Assembly: GCA_020410785.1 (NCBI GenBank)
Contig: CP084573.1
Coordinates: 682,001 to 746,000 of the forward strand
Reading direction: 5' to 3'
Length of the DNA stretch: 64,000 bases
Source of the DNA: Rickettsia endosymbiont of Culicoides impunctatus
GTDB lineage: Bacteria > Pseudomonadota > Alphaproteobacteria > Rickettsiales > Rickettsiaceae
Part shown: positions 35,792 to 44,347 of the stretch, piece by piece
Layout: every line of letters begins with the position of its first letter
Numbering within the stretch: position 1 is the stretch's first letter
Position numbers and translations under genes: made by a program
The notes under the pieces: generated by a model
What the model was told of the DNA's origin: nothing
The model's database searches: none
The model's input: only the letters and a program-made list of their open reading frames with translations

Positions 35792-36207
35792 TTACCCTAA
35801 CTGTTCATCTTGTACTTCCAACACTTCCAGCCCTTTTATTCTTTTAAAATCCCGTACATTTAAAGTTAATACAGAATGACCATTTGCTATTGCACATGCT
35901 GCAATAATTGCATCATGAGACCCCAGCGTTATATTTTCCATGAATAAATTATTTAAAATCTGTGCGTATACTCTCGCTTCTTCAGTACCAAAAGGTATAA
36001 CGGCAATTGTACTAATTATATTATATGCTCTACAAAAGCGGACTTTTTTATACGCCTCTCTTCTGTATTTGCCCTATTTGCCCCTATTAATAACTCAGTT
36101 ACCGTAATGCTACTAATATATATTGTCTGACTAATATTAAATTGAGAAAAATTAAGTTTTTTTCTTTCCAGTGCTATAATTACAGAACTATCAATTACTA
36201 ATCCCAT
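35792..36207 (-). pseudogene. VapC-type PIN toxin, frameshifted
   Basis: The N-terminal frame (36207-36016) reads MGLVIDSSVIIALERKK with the PIN Asp and TVTELLIGANRA with the Glu, then stops after FVEHII. From about 36005 another frame continues STIAVIPFGTEEARVYAQ and holds the remaining acidic residues in SHDAIIAACAIANG and LNVRDF, ending at TAA 35792. A short AT insertion or deletion at about 36005-36015 (ATATAATATAATT) joins them. The upstream antitoxin gene is intact and overlaps the start by 10 bases. Confidence 0.85.
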
Positions 36208-36476
36208 TTAATTATATCTCCTTTAATTTTCATTTTTTTTACCTTAGCAATTTCTTGTTCAAATTTCAATATCTCCTCTTCTGATAAATGTGGTCCATTC
36301 TCAAAAAATTCATTTAATTCGCCCAACGTAAGCGTCGGCTTGTTTTGTGTTGGTACTAGCCTTGCCACTATACTTGTTCCTTTTTTAATATCAAAACTTT
36401 CTCCTTGATAATGCACTCGTCCAATAATGTCTGAAAAAGATCGCGCCATATCTGTTACTGTAATGACTTTTGGCAT
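36198..36476 (-). CDS. Phd/YefM-type antitoxin
   Basis: The 92-residue protein begins MPKVITVTDMARSFSDIIGR, the usual Phd/YefM DNA-binding fold that also represses its own operon, and ends with a toxin-binding helix (LSEEEILKFEQEIAKVKK). It overlaps the VapC remnant by 10 bases. The toxin partner is broken, so the antitoxin is now an orphan. A similar C-terminal phrase (KGDI) appears in a second, truncated antitoxin at 43328-43430. Confidence 0.8.
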   Translation of the reverse strand: MPKVITVTDMARSFSDIIGRVHYQGESFDIKKGTSIVARLVPTQNKPTLTLGELNEFFENGPHLSEEEILKFEQEIAKVKKMKIKGDIIKWD

Positions 36477-36516
36477 TAATTCCCCACTCTTTAATTGTAA
36501 TCATCTGCCCCCATAT

Positions 36517-36574
36517 TGTCATTATTTCGACCATTACATGGTCTCTCAATGACGTCTTGGATAAGAACGCTCAC
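36517..36574. repeat. degraded P4/P1 repeat
   Basis: GTCATTATTTCGACCATTAC ... TCTCAATGACGTCTTG ... AACGCTCACT upstream of the fabD stop codon. Confidence 0.55.
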
Positions 36575-36592
36575 TTCTAATCACTTTCCTAA

Positions 36593-37522
36593 CTATACAA
36601 TTTTAAGAAATTCTTCCAATTCTACTATAGTGCAAACATTAATCAAATTAAATTTATGGTCAGTTTTTTTCAGCATATTCGTCAAAACCTTACCTGCACC
36701 GATTTCAACTATTTGTTCTATTTCTAGATTTTCTAATTTATCTAAAGTTTGACGCCACCTTACTCTACCACAAATCTGTGAGATTAAATTTTTCTTTATC
36801 TCTATAGGATTAGTTGTTGGTTTGGCTGTAACGTTTTGTATCACCGGAACAAACGGTTTGTTAATTGTTATTTTATCTAAATCTTGTGCCATTTTATCTT
36901 CTGCTGGCTTCATCAAACTACAATGAAAAGGACTACTTACATTTAATTTAATAGCTTTGTATCCTAAATCTTTTACAATAGACATTACCCGCTGCACTTC
37001 CATAATCTCACCGCTAATTACTATTTGCCCCTTTATATTATCGTTAGCTATATCAAAATTGGTAATTTCTTTCACAATCTCTTCCAGCTTTTCCAGAGGA
37101 ATGCCTATACATGCTGCCATTAAACCTTCACCTAGCGGATAGGCTTCTTGCATGGACTTACTACGTACCGCTAGCAATTCGGTAGTTACTTGTAGATTTA
37201 TACTTTCTGCTGCACATAATGCACTATATTCTCCTAAAGAATGACCAGCAACATATGAACACAGATTACTAATATTGCTATTTGTTTGTTGTTTAATAAC
37301 ATTCACTATTGCCATAGAGATGGTCATTAGTGCCGGTTGGGCATTAATTGTTAAAGTCAAATCTTCACTTGATCCATTAAAGATAATATGACTTAATTTT
37401 CTGCCAAGAGTATCATCGACAATTTCAAAGGTCTCTCTTGCTACTTGAAAATTATCATAAAACTCTTTTCCCATACCAACTACTTGCGATCCTTGACCTG
37501 GAAAGACAAATGCTCTATTCAT
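36593..37522 (-). CDS. fabD: malonyl-CoA:ACP transacylase
   Basis: The 309-residue enzyme loads malonyl units onto acyl carrier protein for fatty acid synthesis. It begins MNRAFVFPGQGSQVVGMG, carries the nucleophile Ser in GHSLGEYSAL (near residue 92) and the catalytic His in SSPFHCSLMKPAE. The length is normal. It is divergent from the lytic transglycosylase gene, with 41 bases between the two starts. The partner genes acpP and fabF are at 48-49.5 kb. Confidence 0.96.
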   Translation of the reverse strand: MNRAFVFPGQGSQVVGMGKEFYDNFQVARETFEIVDDTLGRKLSHIIFNGSSEDLTLTINAQPALMTISMAIVNVIKQQTNSNISNLCSYVAGHSLGEYSALCAAESINLQVTTELLAVRSKSMQEAYPLGEGLMAACIGIPLEKLEEIVKEITNFDIANDNIKGQIVISGEIMEVQRVMSIVKDLGYKAIKLNVSSPFHCSLMKPAEDKMAQDLDKITINKPFVPVIQNVTAKPTTNPIEIKKNLISQICGRVRWRQTLDKLENLEIEQIVEIGAGKVLTNMLKKTDHKFNLINVCTIVELEEFLKIV

Positions 37523-37563
37523 AATAACACCTTATAATAATTATAATTTACATACTGCCGATT

Positions 37564-39513
37564 ATGAGAATTCAGACAATACTGTCAATGATTTTAATCA
37601 TTCTAGAACTATTAACATCAGAGTCAATGGCATTGATCTATGATAAAGATACTTTTATTAAAAACACTTTTACCCATCTAGACAACAAAGAATGGCAAGA
37701 TTGTGAAAAGATGGCAAAAGCTTCAAAAGATCAAGCTTTAATCAAAATTGTCATGTCTCAACAGTTCTTAGACCAAAATTATAAAAAGAATAATTTTGCA
37801 TCGGTAATAAAATTCATACAAGATAATCCCCACTGGCCACATATCAACAAACTAAAGGAGAGAGCTGAACAATATCTAAATTACGATACAGACAAAACTT
37901 TAATCATAAACTGGTTTAATAAAAACGAACCAATCACGCCTTTAGGTCATAAGTTCTACGCTTTAGCTGCTAAACAATTAATAAAAGATCAACAGAAATT
38001 AGCAAAAATTATAAAAAATGGTTGGATTTATGGCGTCTTTACTGCTCCAGAAGAAAAACAATATTTAACTAATTTCAAAAATATATTACGTGAAGAAGAG
38101 CATGTGAAAAAAATTGATCAATATTTATGGGAAACCGATATTAATAGTGCCAAAAAATATATGCACTATGTAAGTAATGGCTATAAACAAAATTTCCTTG
38201 CCCAAATTTCTATACTAAACCAGTCCAGTGACAGTGAAAAACTTTTTCAAAAACTATCAGAAAAATATTATACTCCTGCTTTATTATTTCACTATTTGGA
38301 TTCCAAAAAAAAAGATATCCCCACCAGCAAAAGTATTACTCTATTTAAAAAAGTTAAGCTAGATAACATACATTCTGCCCGTTGGGATCGCCTACAATCC
38401 TATTACGCCAGAGAATTTATTGACCAAAAAGATTTTGCCAATAGCTATAAAACAATTACTATACCTCTTGCTGTAAGCCATGAATATATCAGAGAAGCAG
38501 AGTGGCTTAGTGGTTGGCTTGCTCTTAGATTCTTAGATAAGCCTGACCTTGCTTTAAGTCATTTTAATAAATTTATGAAACTTGCAACAAAGCCATTAAG
38601 TATATCAAGGGGACAATATTGGCTAGCTAGAACATATCAAGCAAAAGGGGATTTAAAACAAGCAAATAAATTTTATAATATGGCGGCTAAATATTCTGAT
38701 CGTTTTTATGGGCAGTTGGCAAATATTGAGCTTAAAACGAATCACTTAATTCTACCACAAAAACCTAAGTCCATTAAGCCTAATTTGGAAAATAGTGAAA
38801 TTATTAGAGCCATAAAACATTTAATTAAATATGGTAAGTATAGTTTAGCTTTTTTATATGCTGATACGGCTATTAGAAAATCATCAGAGCCATCTGAAAT
38901 TTTATTAATTACTAAGCTAATTAGTAGCTATGATAATATTTTCCATATGGTAGAAATAGCAAGAATCGCTTGTCAATATCATGTTTTTATTAAAGATTAT
39001 GCTTTCCCTATCACGCATATAAAGGCAGTAAAAACCTCTCCTGTAGAGAAAGCTTTAACATATAGTATTATCAGACATGAATCGGGTTTTAATCAATACA
39101 CCATTAATGACGCTAAAGGTCATGGGCTAATGCAACTTGAAAAAGCTGCTGCCTGTGATACTGCAGAATCTCTTAATCATCAATGTAACATTAAAAAACT
39201 AACCACTGATCCTGAATATAATATTATGCTAGGTAGCAATTATTTAAAAACACTGTTACAACGATTTGATGGGTCATATATTCTAACTATCGCATCTTAT
39301 AACGCTGGTCCTAATACCATATCAAAGTGGATTGATCTATTTGGTGATCCACGAAAGCTAAAAAATTTATGGCAAGTAATTGATTGGATTGAGCTAATAC
39401 CATATCCTCACACTAGGAATTATGTGCAGCGTGTGTTGGAAAATATACAAGTTTATAGGACTATAATTAATAAAAATAATAATTTAAAATTAAAACAAGA
39501 TCTTTTAACTTAG
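37564..39513 (+). CDS. slt: soluble lytic murein transglycosylase
   Basis: The 649-residue periplasmic enzyme cuts peptidoglycan between MurNAc and GlcNAc, leaving 1,6-anhydro ends. An N-terminal signal peptide (MRIQTILSMILIILELLTSE) is followed by a long helical superhelix (about 30-480) and the C-terminal SLT domain: catalytic Glu in IIRHESGFNQ, then GHGLMQLEKAAA, and later ASYNAGPNTISKW. The motif GLMQ with E instead of M/T-P after it is slightly unusual. The length fits Slt70. Together with the PBP at the right edge it shows that peptidoglycan is still remodelled here. Confidence 0.92.
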   Translation: MRIQTILSMILIILELLTSESMALIYDKDTFIKNTFTHLDNKEWQDCEKMAKASKDQALIKIVMSQQFLDQNYKKNNFASVIKFIQDNPHWPHINKLKERAEQYLNYDTDKTLIINWFNKNEPITPLGHKFYALAAKQLIKDQQKLAKIIKNGWIYGVFTAPEEKQYLTNFKNILREEEHVKKIDQYLWETDINSAKKYMHYVSNGYKQNFLAQISILNQSSDSEKLFQKLSEKYYTPALLFHYLDSKKKDIPTSKSITLFKKVKLDNIHSARWDRLQSYYAREFIDQKDFANSYKTITIPLAVSHEYIREAEWLSGWLALRFLDKPDLALSHFNKFMKLATKPLSISRGQYWLARTYQAKGDLKQANKFYNMAAKYSDRFYGQLANIELKTNHLILPQKPKSIKPNLENSEIIRAIKHLIKYGKYSLAFLYADTAIRKSSEPSEILLITKLISSYDNIFHMVEIARIACQYHVFIKDYAFPITHIKAVKTSPVEKALTYSIIRHESGFNQYTINDAKGHGLMQLEKAAACDTAESLNHQCNIKKLTTDPEYNIMLGSNYLKTLLQRFDGSYILTIASYNAGPNTISKWIDLFGDPRKLKNLWQVIDWIELIPYPHTRNYVQRVLENIQVYRTIINKNNNLKLKQDLLT

Positions 39514-39553
39514 TGGTAATACAATTATATTGTATAATTTAGGAAGGATACTT

Positions 39554-39661
39554 ATGAAATTATCAAAAAATAAGAAACAAAAAAACTATACTCTGCTATA
39601 TATACTTGTGATTATGATTATATTAGTGTATTTTGTAACTTTAATAAAGCTTTCGAGTTAA
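39554..39661 (+). CDS. small single-pass membrane peptide
   Basis: A 35-residue frame (MKLSKNKKQKNYTLLYILVI then a hydrophobic stretch ending VTLIKLSS) has a good AGGAAGGA site 7 bases before its ATG and ends 4 bases before the next gene. A basic head plus one membrane segment ending in an FVTLIKL-like phrase recalls the tiny CoxF-like proteins near cytochrome oxidase assembly genes in alphaproteobacteria. That comparison is from memory and weak. Tight spacing suggests co-expression with the cupredoxin and iron permease genes. Confidence 0.6.
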   Translation: MKLSKNKKQKNYTLLYILVIMIILVYFVTLIKLSS

Positions 39662-39665
39662 AATT

Positions 39666-40040
39666 ATGAAAAGAAAAGCTACCATTGGACTCTTTATAGG
39701 CGTTGTTCTATTATCAGGAATAATAATTTTTATAATTAATAATAAAGTTGAATCTGAAAATAATGTAGATAATACTATGTTAGAAATTGTAACAGTCATA
39801 AAAAACCATAGATTTGAGCCTGATGTTATTACAGTACCTAGTGGTAAGAAAATTCGTTTTATTATCCATAACCGAGATAATACTGTAGAGGAGTTTGAAA
39901 GTCATGATCTGCACCGCGAAAAGATCATTATGCCAAATGACTCTATAAATATAATACTTGCCCCTTTAGCTCCTGGTAAATATGATTTCTTCGGAGATTT
40001 TCACCAAGAGACGGCTCAAGGGGTTCTCATTGTTAATTAA
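39666..40040 (+). CDS. cupredoxin-domain protein, likely partner of the FTR1 permease
   Basis: The 124-residue protein has an N-terminal membrane anchor or signal (residues 5-25) and a cupredoxin fold (FEPDVITVPSGKKIRFIIHN ... APGKYDFFGDFH), similar to the periplasmic cupredoxin domain of EfeO-type proteins. A copper-binding His/Cys/Met set is only partly visible. It ends 17 bases before the FTR1 gene, so it probably binds or oxidises iron for that permease. Confidence 0.75.
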   Translation: MKRKATIGLFIGVVLLSGIIIFIINNKVESENNVDNTMLEIVTVIKNHRFEPDVITVPSGKKIRFIIHNRDNTVEEFESHDLHREKIIMPNDSINIILAPLAPGKYDFFGDFHQETAQGVLIVN

Positions 40041-40057
40041 ATTTATTTATGGTTTAA

Positions 40058-40873
40058 ATGTTTAAAATAGCGTTAGTAGTATTTAGAGAATGTCTGGAAA
40101 TAGCTTTGTTGCTTGGGGTAATACTTGCCGTAACAAAACAATTAGAAAAATCTAGAATTTATATAATTGCTGGAGTTATGCTTGGCACAGTATCTGCTGC
40201 ATTATTCGCGTTCTTCACTCGCACTATATCCATATCATTTAGTGGTATGGGTGATGAGATATTCAATTCTGGAGTTATTTTACTAACAGTTGTGTTAATT
40301 GGTTGGACCATAGTATGGATGCAAGGTTATGGTATTAAGATAAAGCGACATCTTAATGATTTGTCTGTAAAGATTAGTAGCGGCGATAGTAGTTATATAA
40401 TGCTAATATTGATTGTTGCAGCAACTATTCTTCGAGAAGGAATGGAAATTATTTTATTAGTTTACAGTATTTCCTCAGTTGAAGTAATTGACGCTAATAG
40501 TTATCTACTAGGGTTAATTATTGGTATGGTTAGCGGACTAACACTTGGTATTGTTATATATTTAGGTTTTATAAAATTAGCAAACCAACAATATATATTT
40601 CGTATATCTTCAATTTTACTAATGCTTATTGCCAGTGGCTTTGCAGCAGAAGCGGCTGGTATATTAACCTCTTCAGGAATTATTACTATTCTGCCCGACC
40701 AGCTTTGGGATAGCTCATGGCTAGTTTCTGATAACAGCATTTATGGTAAATTTCTAAATATGATTACTGGATATATTGCTAAGCCTAATGGCTTACAAGT
40801 CATTTTTTATATTTGTACTCTAGGATTAATTAATATCTTCATACAAATAAAAATCAGATGCACAAAAAACTAG
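40058..40873 (+). CDS. FTR1-family iron permease (EfeU-like)
   Basis: This 271-residue inner-membrane protein has seven likely segments and two RExxE iron motifs, FRECLEI near residue 8 and LREGMEI near 128, the hallmark of Ftr1/EfeU ferric iron permeases. It follows the cupredoxin gene directly. Together with the small membrane peptide they form a compact iron-uptake operon, while a DyP-type EfeB peroxidase is not present in the window. FTR1 permeases are not part of the classical Rickettsia core as I know it, so horizontal origin is possible. Confidence 0.88.
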   Translation: MFKIALVVFRECLEIALLLGVILAVTKQLEKSRIYIIAGVMLGTVSAALFAFFTRTISISFSGMGDEIFNSGVILLTVVLIGWTIVWMQGYGIKIKRHLNDLSVKISSGDSSYIMLILIVAATILREGMEIILLVYSISSVEVIDANSYLLGLIIGMVSGLTLGIVIYLGFIKLANQQYIFRISSILLMLIASGFAAEAAGILTSSGIITILPDQLWDSSWLVSDNSIYGKFLNMITGYIAKPNGLQVIFYICTLGLINIFIQIKIRCTKN

Positions 40874-40896
40874 TAACAGAGAAATAAACCTAATTT

Positions 40897-41445
40897 ATGC
40901 TTAATTTTTTATCAGAAATTGCTCCGCTTATAGCGTTTTTTATTGGCTATTTTTATGGCGGTAGCATGCAAAGTGCAACGTTATATATACTTATTACTTC
41001 AATTATTTGCGTTAGTTTGTGTTATTTTATAGAAGGCAAAGTTTCAAGATCATTATTAATATCTTCTGGAGTGTTATTAGTCTCAGCTAGTATAGTTTTG
41101 ATCAGTGGTAACTCTATGTATATCAAGATCAAGCCAACTATTCTATATTTAATTTTTGGTGGGACATTTTTTATCAGTGCAGTAAGAAATAAGGCATTTA
41201 TGAAATATATGTTTAATCATTTTATTCAACTTGAAGATAAAAATTGGAATATTTTAAGCTATAGAACCGCAGCTTTCCTCTTGTTCATGGCAGTATTAAA
41301 TGAAATAATATGGCGTAATTTTGCAGAATCTACATGGGTTATATTTAAAATATTTGGAGCAATACCTATGATGTTCGTTTTCCTATTGCTACAAATACCT
41401 TTTATCTTAAAGAACAAACTGCCAGATTCAACAGATGACACGTGA
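40897..41445 (+). CDS. yciB: septation/envelope protein YciB (IspA/IspZ family)
   Basis: This 182-residue membrane protein has five or six hydrophobic segments and the conserved region LNEIIWRNFAESTWVIFKIF, typical of YciB (also called intracellular septation protein A). It begins 24 bases after the FTR1 gene. The TGA stop codon (41443-41445) lies inside an ends-only P1 repeat, so the last residues (DSTDDT) may not be the ancestral tail. Confidence 0.9.
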   Translation: MLNFLSEIAPLIAFFIGYFYGGSMQSATLYILITSIICVSLCYFIEGKVSRSLLISSGVLLVSASIVLISGNSMYIKIKPTILYLIFGGTFFISAVRNKAFMKYMFNHFIQLEDKNWNILSYRTAAFLLFMAVLNEIIWRNFAESTWVIFKIFGAIPMMFVFLLLQIPFILKNKLPDSTDDT

Positions 41446-41476
41446 GTGTTTACGAAAAAAAACCGTGAACGCTCAC
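41442..41476. repeat. P1 repeat reduced to its two ends
   Basis: GTGAGTGTTTACG, eight A and CCGTGAACGCTCAC: both terminal inverted repeats of P1 without the 150-bp interior. It forms a 13-bp hairpin right at the yciB stop and may act as its terminator. Confidence 0.75.
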
Positions 41477-41679
41477 AATATATTTACTACTAAAGATTAT
41501 AATTTTCCTACTATTTCAAACCATATCCGATATAATCTCAGTACAACATCCCTTTATTTTTCGTTTCAATTATTCAAATCATTTTACCACATATATCTAT
41601 AAATATTAAGATAGTTTAAAATATTTATAAATTTTTATCTCGAAACTATTAGTACAACCATAAAAATCATTATACTTCT

Positions 41680-41701
41680 TAGGTTCTGCATGCAGAACCT
41701 A
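41680..41701. promoter_or_regulatory. perfect 22-bp palindrome, operator candidate
   Basis: The two half-sites TAGGTTCTGCA and TGCAGAACCTA form a perfect dyad, 30 bases before the ATG at 41731. A looser relative (GTTCTGTCAATAGAACCTAGG) lies upstream of carD at about 47787-47808. A transcription-factor site is plausible; a hairpin is also possible. Confidence 0.4.
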
Positions 41702-41730
41702 ATTAAAATCAATATAATGGTAATAAATTT

Positions 41731-42105
41731 ATGGTAAATAAAGTAAATATATCTTCTAATGTTATTAAGTTCCCATCCCCATTTGAACGCCTTAAATCAT
41801 ACACTAATTCACCTGATGTCATGTTACGTAAAGCTATTATTACTCAGGCAATTATTGATGCAACCAATATATCAGAACTCCGTGCTGCAAAAAAGCTAGA
41901 ACAAGAAGCAAAATCATGGATTTTTGGTGACGGCGAATCTTTTAAGACAACTTGTATGGAAGGTGATATTGAACCATCTTTTGTGGTAAGAGTAACCAAG
42001 GAAATTATAAGACTACATAGGAGTAAATCTAGTTTTAGGAAGCAATCACAACAAAATTCAGTAGATAGTAAAAATAAAAAACCATCATTTAAAACAAAAC
42101 AATAG
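41731..42105 (+). CDS. small hypothetical protein
   Basis: The 124-residue soluble protein has no signal or membrane segment. Residues about 35-92 (KAIITQAIIDATN, then AKKLEQEAKSWIFGDGESFK and MEGDIEPSFVVRVTKEII) resemble the 'A..WI...F...C...G.(D/E)P..V' pattern of small uncharacterised alphaproteobacterial and phage proteins. The tail is Ser/Lys/Gln-rich and probably disordered. The gene stands alone after a 285-base gap, preceded by a perfect palindrome. I do not assign a function. Confidence 0.7.
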   Translation: MVNKVNISSNVIKFPSPFERLKSYTNSPDVMLRKAIITQAIIDATNISELRAAKKLEQEAKSWIFGDGESFKTTCMEGDIEPSFVVRVTKEIIRLHRSKSSFRKQSQQNSVDSKNKKPSFKTKQ

Positions 42106-42251
42106 ACATATTTTTTATCTATAAAATACTATAACAAATATGTTATAATTTAGGTAAAATTACGACTATGATCTCGCCTTTTAGTTGAATATCAACTAGC
42201 ACAAATAGCTTAAAGTAAGTTCTAGGGCTTATATTTTAGCTAAAGCAATTA

Positions 42252-42286
42252 TCAAGCCATTATAAAAATTCAAAATAATGGCTTGA
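42252..42286. other. 12-bp perfect hairpin in the gap before hpf
   Basis: TCAAGCCATTAT and ATAATGGCTTGA pair around an 11-base loop. No T-run follows, so it is not a clear terminator. The rest of 42106-42420 holds an ends-only P2 copy and no gene. Confidence 0.5.
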
Positions 42287-42327
42287 AATTCATATGATTA
42301 TACAGTAGTTGTATAGATAGTTGGGTA

Positions 42328-42350
42328 TATACTCAAATGATTTGAGTATA
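42328..42350. repeat. P2 repeat reduced to its two ends
   Basis: TATACTCAAAT-G-ATTTGAGTATA is a perfect 23-base palindrome equal to the two P2 termini joined without the roughly 100-bp interior. Confidence 0.75.
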
Positions 42351-42420
42351 CTACGAGACTGCCTGCGATAACTAATTAATTATATTTTAGCTTAACTTGA
42401 CTAAATTAAAAGGGGATTTT

Positions 42421-42996
42421 ATGCAAATATCAGTATCAGGTCAACATATTTCTATTGGCAATTCTTTGCAAGACTATGTAAAAAGTCGTACTACGCAAGT
42501 AGCAGAAAAGTATTTTTCTACTATAGTGAGTGCAAACGTGCATTTCTCTAAACAAGGATTCCAACTGGTTTGTGACATTGTAATGAATGATGGCACAGGC
42601 AGGCATATTGTATTGAAAGGTAATGCTGCTTCAGATGACATATATTCAGCATTTGACACCGCTCTTTCTCGCCTTGAAAAACAGCTTAGAAAGTACAAAT
42701 CTAAACTCAAGGATCGTCATGATAGAATTAAAATATCCGAGGCAGCACCTAAAGCAGTCAAATATACTATAACGCCTCATGAACATGAAGACGAAGATAA
42801 TGTACCAGCCTCTGATAATCCTGTAATTATCGCAGAAAAATCTGTAGAAATATTAACTTTATCAGTAAGTGAAGCCGTTATGAAAATGGATCTTGAAAAC
42901 CTTCCTGCTTTAATGTTTCAAAATAGTAATACTAATCGTATTAATATAGTTTATTACCGTCGAGATGGCAATATATCTTGGATAGATTCAAAATAG
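42421..42996 (+). CDS. hpf: ribosome hibernation promoting factor, long form
   Basis: The 191-residue protein begins MQISVSGQHISIGNSLQDYV and has the N-terminal ribosome-binding domain (1-110) and a C-terminal dimerisation domain (about 135-190, ending YYRRDGNISWIDSK). Long HPF pairs 70S ribosomes into inactive 100S dimers in slow growth. AAGGGG before ATG 42421 decides this start over an upstream in-frame TTG-type extension. It stands alone. Confidence 0.93.
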   Translation: MQISVSGQHISIGNSLQDYVKSRTTQVAEKYFSTIVSANVHFSKQGFQLVCDIVMNDGTGRHIVLKGNAASDDIYSAFDTALSRLEKQLRKYKSKLKDRHDRIKISEAAPKAVKYTITPHEHEDEDNVPASDNPVIIAEKSVEILTLSVSEAVMKMDLENLPALMFQNSNTNRINIVYYRRDGNISWIDSK

Positions 42997-43053
42997 ACTA
43001 ATTTAAATTTATTCAGTAAATTTAGACTGGGTAATTAAAAGTCGTGTGTGGTC

Positions 43054-43250
43054 AACGTCATTGCGATGGGGCGTGAGCAGACGAAGCAATTCTGTTTTTG
43101 ATAAGAAGTTGATGACGTCGTCACTCCTGCTACCCAATTCTCTTGAATTGGCTATATCCGTCATTGCGAGGAAAACCATAGGTCGACGAAGCAATCCATA
43201 AAAGTAACCAAAAATGGATTGCTTCGACCATTACATGGTCTCGCAATGAC
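43054..43250. repeat. compound of P4 fragment, partial P3 and full P4
   Basis: A P4 fragment (43054-43092), a P3 body lacking its left tip (about 43098-43156, GTTGATGACGTCGTCACTCC ... GAATTGGCTATA) and a complete P4 hairpin (43160-43250, GTCATTGCGAGG ... CTCGCAATGAC) follow one another. The P3-P4 junction is the same as in the 44348-44626 copy. Confidence 0.75.
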
Positions 43251-43327
43251 GGAAAAGCTATCTAAAACCCTCTCCACCTTCTAACTTTCAACAATTGTGG
43301 CAGGGGTATCCAGTACGATTAGATTAG

Positions 43328-43430
43328 TCATAGATTAGCATCCCACCTTTCATCAATTGGGTTAAGTATATCACCTTTAATTTCAGCCTTTCCCTTTAAC
43401 ATTACAAGTAAAGATAGTTTCGTTTTATAG
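43328..43430 (-). pseudogene. truncated antitoxin plus first codons of its toxin
   Basis: The frame KTKLSLLVMLKGKAEIKGDI continues to DERWDANL-stop, resembling the C-terminal part of a Phd-type antitoxin. Its TGA overlaps an ATG (ATGA, 43328-43331) that opens MTNLIVLDT, the usual start of a PIN toxin, but this frame ends after 16 codons. The 5' part of the antitoxin is cut by a P3 fragment (about 43424-43450). It is a decayed TA pair. Confidence 0.55.
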
Positions 43431-43499
43431 TCAATTGATAAGAAGTTGGTGATTTCTTTAGAACCTAGGAAACCAATAAAATAAATAACCACCATAATA

Positions 43500-43898
43500 T
43501 TATTCTTTTTTTAGTTGTTTATTTGCTAAATTGAGTAATTTTTGATCAAAAGAAAGAATGGGTAAATCTGTAGTAACTGCTTTAGCTAGAAGAATACAAT
43601 CAACTATATGCAAATTATATTTTAAATAATAATCTAAAGCTAATAAAAAATAGTTCTTATCACTTTGAATTCCTTTATAAGTTAGCATCTCAGATAAGGT
43701 CAAAGTTATTTTATCCCTGGGAACTTTATAGAAAGAAGATAAGACAAATATTACCTCCGTAAATACTGTTTGTTCAATTATAAGAGTAATATGACCGGTT
43801 TTAGCTTGTTCAAATATTTCTTTGGTTTTACTAAACATTTCTGGATTATCGGCAATAAGATAACGAAGGATAAAGTTGCTATCACAAATATATTTCAC
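43500..43898 (-). CDS. vapC: VapC-family PIN-domain toxin
   Basis: The 132-residue protein carries the PIN acidic set: Asp6 (MKYICDSNFILRYL), Glu in TVFTEVIFVL, Asp in LHIVDCILLAKA and Asp in LSFDQKLLN. VapC toxins are Mg-dependent RNases that often cut tRNA or rRNA. The start overlaps the upstream AbrB-type antitoxin by 4 bases (ATGA), the usual TA arrangement. Both genes look intact, making this the only complete TA pair in the window. Confidence 0.88.
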   Translation of the reverse strand: MKYICDSNFILRYLIADNPEMFSKTKEIFEQAKTGHITLIIEQTVFTEVIFVLSSFYKVPRDKITLTLSEMLTYKGIQSDKNYFLLALDYYLKYNLHIVDCILLAKAVTTDLPILSFDQKLLNLANKQLKKE

Positions 43899-44149
43899 TT
43901 CACTACCTTATTAGCTTCTTTAGAATAGGTATTATCAAGCCATGCTTGTTGTCTGATTTCATCAAATGAAGGTTCTGAATCTTTACGATAAATAGAAAGA
44001 GCTCCCCCAAGGTCACAGACAGGGGATAATATTAATTGATTATTATCATTAACCTCTAAGGTAACAATGTTAGATTTTAAAATATCTCTAACTTTCTTTG
44101 GTAAGACAATCTGCCCCTTAGAACTAATAGTAAACGTATTAATATACAT
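43895..44149 (-). CDS. vapB: AbrB/SpoVT-type antitoxin
   Basis: The 84-residue protein begins MYINTFTISSKGQIVLPKKV, the swapped-hairpin AbrB DNA-binding fold, and has a C-terminal tail (SFDEIRQQAWLDNT) that would wrap the VapC toxin. It precedes vapC with a 4-base overlap. Antitoxins of this type repress their own promoter, which should lie in the AT-rich 44150-44200 region. Bases 44150-44347 otherwise show no gene. Confidence 0.87.
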   Translation of the reverse strand: MYINTFTISSKGQIVLPKKVRDILKSNIVTLEVNDNNQLILSPVCDLGGALSIYRKDSEPSFDEIRQQAWLDNTYSKEANKVVK

Positions 44150-44347
44150 TTGGATAATACCTAAATAGTTAATTTATATAATATTTTATTATAGTAAAAT
44201 AAATTACTAAATACAAGTATTTTCATATAAAGTAAGATAGATTATAAGAGTACACAACTTGTGCAAAATTAATATTAAATTGTTTTCATATTAGATCAGT
44301 TAATTTCTTACTTATAGATTTAAGGATGTATTTAGTAATTATTACTA

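Noticed and set aside
42106..42420. Search for a small RNA or tRNA in the gap before hpf
   Set aside because: Only a 12-bp hairpin and an ends-only P2 repeat are present; no cloverleaf or T-loop sequence. No tRNA was found in any other gap either.
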